From: an uncultured Bacilli bacterium
GTDB taxonomy: Bacteria; Bacillota_I; Bacilli_A; RF39; UBA660
NCBI GenBank assembly: GCA_944329545.1
Contig: CALVIK010000075.1
Location: 1 to 7,252 of the forward strand
Length of the DNA stretch: 7,252 bases
Direction: 5' to 3'
The translations under genes and the position numbers were made by a program. Below, piece by piece: positions 1 through 5,396 of this stretch (position 1 is its first letter; each line of letters opens with the position of its first letter). The notes beneath the pieces were generated by a model. The model saw nothing but the letters and a program-made list of their open reading frames with translations. It had not been told where the DNA came from and searched no databases.

Positions 1-2
1 GA

Positions 3-671
3 AACACGATGAAGGTTGGAGAAGAATTGATACTAACACTTGAAATATTACCAGAAGAAATTAATCGAGATGAGTTAGAAATCATTTGGACTTCAAACGA
101 CGAAACCATTGCAAAAGTAACAGAAGATGGAAAAGTTACAGCACTAAAACCAGGAAAAGTAACGATTACAGTTACAATAAATGAACTATCGACTAGTTTT
201 GAGTTAACAATTGAAGAAGAGGAGAAAGAAATAGCAGAAACTACTTCTAATACTGAGAAAAAGCCTACAACAAGTAATAATGCTAATCAGAATACCAATG
301 ATAATTTGAAAGATGATGAAGAAGAAAAAGAGCCAACACCAGAGCCAACACCAGAACCAACTCCAGAACCAACACCAGAGCCAATTCAAGAACCAACTCC
401 AGAACCGGTATATAATGGTATTCCAAAAACTGGTGATGATTTAAATTTAGCTGGCGTAGCTATTGCTGGTGGAGTTGCAACCGCAGCCGGCACTACAATG
501 TATGCTGCTAAAAAGAAAATGGCAACAGAAAGTGCTAGTGAAAGCCTTATTAATACTAATGCTATTGAAGAAGCTAATGATAAAGATGCTTTGCAAGCCT
601 TAAAAGGAATGCTTATGGCTAGCATGTCTGAAGAAAAAGCAAATGATTATATTAATAGATTTGGAAAATAA
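3..671 (+). CDS. Big_2-domain surface protein with EPTP stalk and IPKTG-type signal (5' partial)
   Basis: The reading frame is open to the left edge, and the first methionine (position 9) falls inside a domain, so the true start is upstream. Of 222 visible residues, about 5-70 fit a bacterial Ig-like Big_2 domain: a VGEE start, a WTSNDETIAKV strand, then GKVTALKPGKVTITV. A Glu/Asn/Thr-rich linker follows (about 71-109), then a Glu-Pro-Thr-Pro repeat stalk (110-135), IPKTG (140-144), a Gly/Ala-rich hydrophobic stretch (149-168) and KKK (170-172). This order matches a wall-anchored surface protein, probably an adhesin or stalk. The odd point is a further 50-residue, helix-prone tail after the KKK; classical sortase substrates end within a few residues there. 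It may therefore be a membrane protein with a cytoplasmic tail. The next gene begins 30 bases downstream, suggesting one transcript. The domain call is firm; ligand and anchoring mode are unknown. Confidence 0.85.
   Translation, partial: NTMKVGEELILTLEILPEEINRDELEIIWTSNDETIAKVTEDGKVTALKPGKVTITVTINELSTSFELTIEEEEKEIAETTSNTEKKPTTSNNANQNTNDNLKDDEEEKEPTPEPTPEPTPEPTPEPIQEPTPEPVYNGIPKTGDDLNLAGVAIAGGVATAAGTTMYAAKKKMATESASESLINTNAIEEANDKDALQALKGMLMASMSEEKANDYINRFGK
330..407 (+). repeat. 12-base tandem repeat encoding Glu-Pro-Thr-Pro
   Basis: Six 12-base units of the form GARCCAACWCCA begin at 330, 342, 354, 366, 378 and 390, with a partial unit at 402-407. The unit at 378 is degenerate and codes Glu-Pro-Ile-Gln. 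The unit length is a multiple of three, so gain or loss of copies would change stalk length without breaking the frame. Proline-rich stretches of this kind commonly act as extended spacers between a surface domain and its anchor. Confidence 0.9.
420..518 (+). other. Sortase-like signal: IPKTG, hydrophobic segment, lysines
   Basis: Codons at 420-434 read Ile-Pro-Lys-Thr-Gly, one residue off the LPXTG sortase consensus. They are followed by Asp-Asp, a roughly 20-residue Gly/Ala/Val segment and three lysines. These are the three parts of a cell-wall sorting signal. The signal is not C-terminal, since 50 more residues follow, so cleavage by a sortase is plausible but not certain. Confidence 0.65.
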
Positions 672-686
672 TTAAAAAAATAAATT

Positions 687-694
687 AGGGAGGT
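687..694 (+). promoter_or_regulatory. Ribosome binding site that fixes the thioester-protein start at 702
   Basis: AGGGAGGT lies seven bases before the ATG at 702, an ideal distance. The in-frame TTG at 696 is only one base from the site and the ATG at 711 is 16 bases away, so 702 is the best start. Confidence 0.85.
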
Positions 695-701
695 TTTGAA
701 A

Positions 702-1799
702 ATGAAAAATATGAAAAAAATAGGAAAACAAATTTCTGCACTTTGTTTATCCTTAGTAGTTTTATTAACAATGTGCATTTGGCCAGTTAATGCGGCAGAA
801 GCACCATCATCTATAACCGTTAAAAGAGAAGCTGTTATGGAATCTTACATTGGTGATAATAATGGTTTTACAGCTTATATAACTAATGATAATGTAATTG
901 TTTACTGTATGGAACTTATTAAAAAAGGTGCAACTACAGGAACAAACTATTCATTTTTAGAAGATGGTGATGCTGGATTACTTTATATTATGGAAAACGG
1001 TTATCCAAACAAAAAAATAACTAACCGTAATGAAATTGATAGATATATTACGCAATCAGCGGTTTGGTGGTATTTAGATGAAGTTACAGGTGCTGGAAAT
1101 TTATCAACAGCGTTTCAAACAACTGATAAAGAAGCATATCCAGGTATTAGAGATGAAATCAAAAAACTAGTAAATAATGCTAAAAATGCTAAATCCCAAA
1201 CAATTCCATCAATGAATGTTACTTTAAATGATGGGTCTATACAATTAACTGCTGATAAAAAATATTATGAGTCAAATTATATTACAGTTGAATTAAATGG
1301 TGTTAGTGAATATAAGGTAAGTCTTGATAATAAAGATGCCACTGCAGTTAATGAAAACGGTGAAGTAAAAACTAATTTTAAAGCTGGTGAAAAGTTTAAA
1401 ATAAGAATTCCAGAAAGTAAAGCGACAAAAGATATTAATATTACAGCTAAAGTAACTGCAACGGGTAATATAAATGCCGTAGCAACATATAAACCTGAAA
1501 ATTCAGAATTTCAAAAAGTAGTGTCATCAAAAATTTATAATAAAAAAATTAATTTAGAAAATACTATTTCTTTAAGTGGCGATAGTAAATTAATTTGTAA
1601 AATTGAAAATGGTAAATACTATGGCAAAAATGGTTATGAAGTAGATGAAAAAACTTATAACAAAGAATGTAGTTCATCTGTTGTAACAGTTCCAAATACT
1701 TCTGCTAATGTTTCAATGATTATTTTAGGAATAGGAACTATTTTAGTAGTTGGTGGATTAAGTTTAATAGTATATAGATATCGTTTAAATAAAAATTAA
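702..1799 (+). CDS. Thioester-domain (TED) surface protein with signal peptide and VPNTS C-terminal anchor
   Basis: The protein has 365 residues from the ATG at 702. A basic start (KNMKKIGKQ) and a hydrophobic core precede a likely signal-peptidase site after VNA (about residue 31). The region around residues 50-130 has the thioester-domain signature of Gram-positive adhesins: Cys69 in VYCMEL and Gln118 in ITQSAVWWYLD. In known TEDs this Cys-Gln pair forms an internal thioester that can bond covalently to host or other surface amines. Residues about 170-290 are rich in alternating beta-type sequence (TLNDGSIQLTADKKYY, ITVELNGVSEYKVSL) and probably form Ig-like stalk domains. Near the end, Cys299 and Cys323 flank a Tyr/Gly/Lys-rich loop. 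Then come VPNTS (330-334), a membrane segment (336-358) and a basic tail RYRLNKN. It probably acts outside the cell in attachment. The TED call rests on motif and layout; the target is unknown. Confidence 0.82.
   Translation: MKNMKKIGKQISALCLSLVVLLTMCIWPVNAAEAPSSITVKREAVMESYIGDNNGFTAYITNDNVIVYCMELIKKGATTGTNYSFLEDGDAGLLYIMENGYPNKKITNRNEIDRYITQSAVWWYLDEVTGAGNLSTAFQTTDKEAYPGIRDEIKKLVNNAKNAKSQTIPSMNVTLNDGSIQLTADKKYYESNYITVELNGVSEYKVSLDNKDATAVNENGEVKTNFKAGEKFKIRIPESKATKDINITAKVTATGNINAVATYKPENSEFQKVVSSKIYNKKINLENTISLSGDSKLICKIENGKYYGKNGYEVDEKTYNKECSSSVVTVPNTSANVSMIILGIGTILVVGGLSLIVYRYRLNKN
906..1055 (+). other. Predicted thioester Cys/Gln pair (Cys69 codon to Gln118 codon)
   Basis: The TGT at 906-908 encodes Cys69 and the CAA at 1053-1055 encodes Gln118. 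A Cys in a Tyr-Cys-hydrophobic context, followed by a Thr-Gln-x-Ala-hydrophobic-Trp helix, is the hallmark of the thioester domain family. Bond formation itself is inferred, not seen. Confidence 0.75.
1689..1796 (+). other. VPNTS sorting-like signal, membrane segment and basic tail
   Basis: Codons at 1689-1703 read Val-Pro-Asn-Thr-Ser, followed by Ala-Asn, about 23 hydrophobic residues and Arg-Tyr-Arg-Leu-Asn-Lys-Asn at the extreme C-terminus. The layout is exactly that of a sortase substrate, with Ser in place of the usual Gly after Thr. A non-cleaved membrane anchor is the alternative. Confidence 0.7.
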
Positions 1800-1809
1800 A
1801 AAAAGTAAT

Positions 1810-1817
1810 AGGAAGGG
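1810..1817 (+). promoter_or_regulatory. Ribosome binding site for the DUF1292-like gene
   Basis: AGGAAGGG ends eight bases before the ATG at 1826. An in-frame GTG at 1817 overlaps this site and so is an unlikely start. Confidence 0.75.
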
Positions 1818-1825
1818 TGCTGACA

Positions 1826-2077
1826 ATGGAAAAATTAGAAGAGTTTACATTTTATAAAGAAGATGGAACAAAAGTAAAAGCGAAAGTTTTAGGGTGTTTT
1901 ACTGTAGTAGAAACCGGAAAAACTTTCCTTCTTTATAATGCTGGTGATGATGATTCTGTAGATGCTTCTTTAGTGCTTGATAAAGGCAATGTTCTTGAAC
2001 TTAAAGAAATAAGTGCCGAAGATGAAGAAGCAGTAGAACAACTTGTGACGAACATACTTGATGGGGAGGTTAATTAA
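1826..2077 (+). CDS. DUF1292/UPF0473-like small cytosolic protein
   Basis: This is an 83-residue acidic protein with no signal peptide or membrane segment. Its pattern fits DUF1292 (UPF0473, the YrzB type): an opening strand FTFYKEDGTKVKAKVLGCF, then TGKTFLLYN, an acidic turn GDDDSVD, a strand SLVLDKGNVLEL and an acidic C-terminal helix (EDEEAVEQLVTNILD). Family members are small Firmicutes proteins of unknown biochemical role; in many Bacilli one lies beside alaS and a Holliday-junction resolvase gene, so this place after a surface protein gene is different. The gene starts 26 bases after the thioester gene, and its stop is one base from the next start, so it is almost certainly co-transcribed and probably translationally coupled with the coiled-coil gene. 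The family call is by pattern and fairly likely; function is unknown. Confidence 0.72.
   Translation: MEKLEEFTFYKEDGTKVKAKVLGCFTVVETGKTFLLYNAGDDDSVDASLVLDKGNVLELKEISAEDEEAVEQLVTNILDGEVN
2063..2070 (+). promoter_or_regulatory. Ribosome binding site for the coiled-coil gene, inside the end of the DUF1292 gene
   Basis: GGGGAGGT lies eight bases before the ATG at 2079. It sits within the last codons of the preceding gene, which favours translational coupling. The in-frame TTG at 2058 and ATG at 2061 lie at or before this site and are rejected as starts. Confidence 0.85.
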
Positions 2078-2078
2078 A

Positions 2079-4040
2079 ATGAAAATAAGGGTAAATAATT
2101 TTAAAAAAATGGCTCAAGGGAAAAAAATTAGCTTATTAGGAAAGGTAAGAACTAAACTCTCAGCGGGCAAAACGGGTTTCTTTGTAACTAAATTTAGAGA
2201 AATATTACGACTTAAATCTGAAAATGAAGTGAAAGAAATTTTGAAAAGAATTTCTAGGTTAGAAGAAAATAATGAACTTACACAAAAAGATATTATAAAA
2301 GCGCGTAATGAAGGCAATGAAGAACTAGCTAAGCATTATGAAAATGTTATTGAAACAAATCAAAAAGCTTTAAATAGAGCTAGGGATGAATTAGTTAAAG
2401 CGCAAAAAAAATTAGAAAAATCAGCTGATAAAGATGCGGAATTTTATGAACTAGTTGTTTCGTCAGACATGAAAAAACATTATAGTAATTCTGGAGAACC
2501 TATTATTACAGAACAAGAAAAGAAACGCCGACTTGCTAGTTATTATGTTAATGGTCGTTTTGAGTTTGGTAATAAGAAAATAAAAGTTTATAAAGGAATT
2601 TCTAAAAAAGTTTATGCTGAAATAATGCGTGAATTTAATCAAATGGAAAAATCTTATAATATGGATGCCATTAGAAGCTTAGAAAGTATTGGTATGGCTG
2701 TCATTGGCCCAGATTTTATTAGAAAATTTAGTATTTTAAACAATGAAAATAGAGATATAATTACTCAAAAATTAACCAATATTTTTATTAATTACATTTT
2801 CCCATCATTTGAAACTGAAGAAAAATTTGAAAATTATAGACAAGCTTCTTTAGAAGAGCAAGTAAAATATTTAAAAAGTTTAGATTTACCTTTATTGCGT
2901 TTTGATATAATTGAATTATTAGAAAAACAGGATACACAAAGTAATTTTAAAGAAGTTAAAGCTGAATATGAACCAGTAGTGCCTCCTCAAGAGCTAGAAC
3001 CAACGCTTGAACCAGATACATATGAGACAGTAAAGCCAACAGAACCAATGTCTGAACCAGAAATAGTGCAACAGCCAAAACCAACACCCGAACCAAAAAT
3101 TGAAAAAGCAAAAGATAAATACGAAATGGCTATTGAAAATGCACAAATAAAGCAAGATGAAATTAGAAATAAAATGCAAGATGTTCGCAACAAATATGAA
3201 AGAAAAGTTCAAGACGCTGCTACTTTCTATCAAAATGATCCGGATGCTATTTATAGTATTAGAGAGGCTAATGCTTCAAGTTTACACGATGAATTAAGTA
3301 AATTAGAAGAAGAATTAGATAAAGCAAAACAAGAAGAACAAGATGCTTTTCTAGCTCGTCGTCAAGAAAAAATTGAAGCTGATAAAAAGGCTAGACAAGA
3401 AAGAATTGATGAAATAAATAAAAAAGGTAAAGAAAAATGGGAAAGTGAACAAAAAAATAAAGCTTTAGCTGAAGCTAAAAGTATTTTATCCCATTTAGAA
3501 ACTAGTACCGGAACTTATGATATTTCAAATATGACTGATGATGAGATTATGGAAGTTTATGATAGTATAAAAGATGCACCAAGTATGAGTGATAGAATTA
3601 TGGAAGCTTATGAAAATAGCAAAAAAGATGTACCTAGTATGAGTACTCAAATTGAAAATGCTGAGCAAGAAATAGAAAAAGAAGAAGAAAAATCATCTAT
3701 AGAATCAGATAAAACTTTTGAATCGTCAGAACCAACACCAACTTCTGAAATAGATGAACCAGAATTTGAAGATTTTGAGCCAGAAGAACCAATTATAGAA
3801 ACAACCCCTGAAACAGAAAAACAAGATTCAGAATTAGAAGAAATTGATTTACAGCCGGTAACCGAAGAAGAATTTAAATCTAGAGCAAGACGAGTTCGTG
3901 AAATGCAACAAAAAGCAAAAGATGAATTAGGACTTACTGATGATCAAGCTAAAGCTTTTGATGATCCTGATTTACAAGCTGCTTTTGAATCGTTATATGG
4001 TGAAGAGCCAAAAGAAAATACTTCTGGGAAACAAAGATAA
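2079..4040 (+). CDS. Large charged coiled-coil protein of unknown family
   Basis: I do not recognise this 653-residue protein. It has no signal peptide and no membrane segment, so it is probably cytosolic. Layout: a basic N-terminus (1-45); a Lys/Glu-rich helical coiled-coil stretch (about 49-117); a more globular part (about 120-285) with aromatic residues and RFEFGNKKIKVYKGISKKVY; a Pro/Glu/Thr linker (about 293-341); a second long coiled coil (about 342-466) rich in Lys, Glu, Gln and Arg; a short duplicated motif around DAPSMS and DVPSMS (499-522); a very acidic Pro/Glu segment (about 526-595); and a helical C-terminus (TEEEFKSRARRVREMQ to the end). The shape suggests a scaffold, cytoskeletal or structural protein, but that is inference. 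It begins one base after the DUF1292 gene and ends at a terminator, so it is the last gene of the surface-protein operon. Codon use and AT richness match its neighbours. Confidence 0.85.
   Translation: MKIRVNNFKKMAQGKKISLLGKVRTKLSAGKTGFFVTKFREILRLKSENEVKEILKRISRLEENNELTQKDIIKARNEGNEELAKHYENVIETNQKALNRARDELVKAQKKLEKSADKDAEFYELVVSSDMKKHYSNSGEPIITEQEKKRRLASYYVNGRFEFGNKKIKVYKGISKKVYAEIMREFNQMEKSYNMDAIRSLESIGMAVIGPDFIRKFSILNNENRDIITQKLTNIFINYIFPSFETEEKFENYRQASLEEQVKYLKSLDLPLLRFDIIELLEKQDTQSNFKEVKAEYEPVVPPQELEPTLEPDTYETVKPTEPMSEPEIVQQPKPTPEPKIEKAKDKYEMAIENAQIKQDEIRNKMQDVRNKYERKVQDAATFYQNDPDAIYSIREANASSLHDELSKLEEELDKAKQEEQDAFLARRQEKIEADKKARQERIDEINKKGKEKWESEQKNKALAEAKSILSHLETSTGTYDISNMTDDEIMEVYDSIKDAPSMSDRIMEAYENSKKDVPSMSTQIENAEQEIEKEEEKSSIESDKTFESSEPTPTSEIDEPEFEDFEPEEPIIETTPETEKQDSELEEIDLQPVTEEEFKSRARRVREMQQKAKDELGLTDDQAKAFDDPDLQAAFESLYGEEPKENTSGKQR
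3570..3677 (+). repeat. Imperfect 54-base duplication within the coiled-coil gene
   Basis: Two adjacent 18-codon units (3570-3623 and 3624-3677) begin with Lys-Asp-(Ala/Val)-Pro-Ser-Met-Ser and continue with an Ile-Met/Glu-acidic helix. The first seven codons are nearly identical and the rest has drifted. This suggests an old internal duplication, perhaps of a short binding motif. Confidence 0.6.
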
Positions 4041-4066
4041 AAAGCCAAGAAATAACTTGGTTTTTT
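4041..4066 (+). terminator. Intrinsic terminator ending the surface-protein operon
   Basis: CCAAG (4045-4049) pairs with CTTGG (4056-4060) around a six-base AAATAA loop, followed by six Ts. The A-run before and the T-run after extend the stem to about nine pairs. The A-run also gives a T-run on the opposite strand, so it could work in both directions. It starts directly after the TAA of the coiled-coil gene. Confidence 0.85.
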
Positions 4067-4076
4067 CTTGTGTTTA

Positions 4077-4105
4077 TTGACTTTTATAAAAAAAAACAAT
4101 ATAAT
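4077..4105 (+). promoter_or_regulatory. Near-consensus sigma-A promoter for hisS-aspS
   Basis: TTGACT (4077-4082) and TATAAT (4100-4105) are separated by 17 bases, close to the ideal housekeeping promoter. The expected transcription start is near 4111-4113, only about 12-14 bases before the hisS ATG, so the leader is barely longer than the ribosome binding site. There is no room for a T-box or attenuator. Confidence 0.85.
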
Positions 4106-4110
4106 TTTAA

Positions 4111-4116
4111 AAGGAG
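4111..4116 (+). promoter_or_regulatory. Ribosome binding site for hisS
   Basis: AAGGAG lies eight bases before the ATG at 4125. It sits at or next to the predicted 5' end of the transcript. It fixes the start at 4125; the in-frame TTG at 4068 lies upstream of the promoter. Confidence 0.85.
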
Positions 4117-4124
4117 TTGATAGT

Positions 4125-5396
4125 ATGATACAAAAGCCAAAAGGTACTTATGACATTTTAGGAAGTGAATCAGGAGAAATATTATATTTAAAAAAATTAA
4201 TTGAATCATTAATGGATAAATATAATTATAAATATTATAAAACACCAACTTTTGAAGCAAGTGAATTATTTCATCGAGGAGTAGGCGAAACAACTGATAT
4301 TGTTAATAAAGAAACATATGATTTTAAAGATCGCGGTGACCGTAATATGACATTAAGGCCAGAAGGTACCGCTGGTATTGTTAGATGTTATATTAAAAAT
4401 AAATTGCACGCTTTAGGGAAACCTTTAAAAGCTTGGTATTTAGGTTCAATGTTTCGTTACGAAAGACCACAAGCGGGGCGCAATCGTGAATTTATGCAAT
4501 TTGGCCTTGAAGCTTTTGGTTCTAGCGATCCTATGATTGATGCGGAAGTTATCAGTATTGTTGTTAACTTATTTAAATTGTTAGGGCTTAAAGGAATAAA
4601 AGTTAATATTAACAGTTTAGGTGATAAACAGTCAAGAGAAAATTATCGACAAGCACTTTTAGATTATTTTAAACCTTATTTAAATGATTTATGTGAAGAT
4701 TGTCAAACTAGATATGCCAAAAACCCTTTAAGAATATTAGATTGTAAAATAGATGGTAAAAAAGAAATTATGAAAAATGCCCCTAAACTAACTGATTACT
4801 TAAATGAAAATAGTAAAAGACATTTTGAATTAGTTCAAAAATATTTAGATAGTATGGATATTGAATATGTTATTAATCCAAATATTGTAAGAGGACTTGA
4901 TTATTATACGCATACTGTTTTTGAAGTTGAAGCTAATATTAAAGATTTTGGCAGTCAAAATGTTTTAGGTGCAGGCGGCAGATATGACCATTTAGTGGAA
5001 ACCTTAGGTGGTCCTGATATTCCAGGAGTTGGTTTTGCTATTGGTATTGAACGGCTTCTTTTAGCATTAAAAGCCGAAAATATTAATATAAGCGAAGAAA
5101 AAAACATTGATGTTTATGCTTTTAGTACTAGTGATAATGAAAAACCATATATGTTAAATATTGTTAATATTTTAAGAATGAATGGTTTTGATGTGGAAAT
5201 GGATTTTATGAATCGTAATATAAAAAATAATTTTAAACAAGCTGATAAATTAAATTCTAAATTTATTATAATTATTGGTTCTGATGAAGTAGAAAAAAAT
5301 ATTATTACATTGAAAAATAATCAAACAAAAGAAGAATTTAAAATAAAAAAGGAAAATATCGTTGAATTTTTAGACAGTAAATTAGGTGATGAATAG
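4125..5396 (+). CDS. hisS: Histidyl-tRNA synthetase
   Basis: This cytosolic class II synthetase attaches histidine to tRNA-His using ATP and acts as a homodimer. The 423-residue length is normal for the bacterial enzyme. It opens with the typical KPKGTYDIL. TLRPEGT (76-82) and motif 2, FRYERPQAGRNREFMQ (110-125), supply the ATP and aminoacyl-adenylate site. A Cys-rich insertion segment (Cys190, Cys193, Cys207) is of the Gram-positive type. RGLDYYT (256-262) is the histidine-specific motif, with the Arg that contacts the substrate. Motif 3 is GFAIGIERLLLAL (303-315). The C-terminal part (about 325-423) is the anticodon-binding domain. All key elements are present. It has its own strong promoter and shares one base with aspS, a pairing common in Firmicutes. 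No T-box leader is visible. Confidence 0.98.
   Translation: MIQKPKGTYDILGSESGEILYLKKLIESLMDKYNYKYYKTPTFEASELFHRGVGETTDIVNKETYDFKDRGDRNMTLRPEGTAGIVRCYIKNKLHALGKPLKAWYLGSMFRYERPQAGRNREFMQFGLEAFGSSDPMIDAEVISIVVNLFKLLGLKGIKVNINSLGDKQSRENYRQALLDYFKPYLNDLCEDCQTRYAKNPLRILDCKIDGKKEIMKNAPKLTDYLNENSKRHFELVQKYLDSMDIEYVINPNIVRGLDYYTHTVFEVEANIKDFGSQNVLGAGGRYDHLVETLGGPDIPGVGFAIGIERLLLALKAENINISEEKNIDVYAFSTSDNEKPYMLNIVNILRMNGFDVEMDFMNRNIKNNFKQADKLNSKFIIIIGSDEVEKNIITLKNNQTKEEFKIKKENIVEFLDSKLGDE
5384..5389 (+). promoter_or_regulatory. Ribosome binding site for aspS, inside the end of hisS
   Basis: AGGTGA lies six bases before the GTG at 5396. It supports that GTG as the aspS start even though it overlaps the hisS stop. 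Confidence 0.7.

Noticed and set aside
204..625. Open frames on the - strand opposite the Pro-rich surface gene
   Set aside because: They are Trp/Cys- or Ala/Leu-rich antisense readings of the EPTP repeat and membrane segment, with no ribosome binding site and full overlap with a well-supported gene.
2987..3233. Two - strand frames opposite the coiled-coil gene
   Set aside because: They are antisense readings of the Pro/Glu linker (giving Gly, Ser, Phe and Trp), lack start signals and resemble no protein.
4068..4124. N-terminal extension of hisS from TTG at 4068
   Set aside because: This start lies before the -35 element and has no ribosome binding site; the ATG at 4125 gives the standard HisRS N-terminus.
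4041..4124. T-box or attenuator before hisS
   Set aside because: The hairpin at 4041-4066 lies upstream of the promoter and serves the preceding operon. The leader is too short to hold a T-box.
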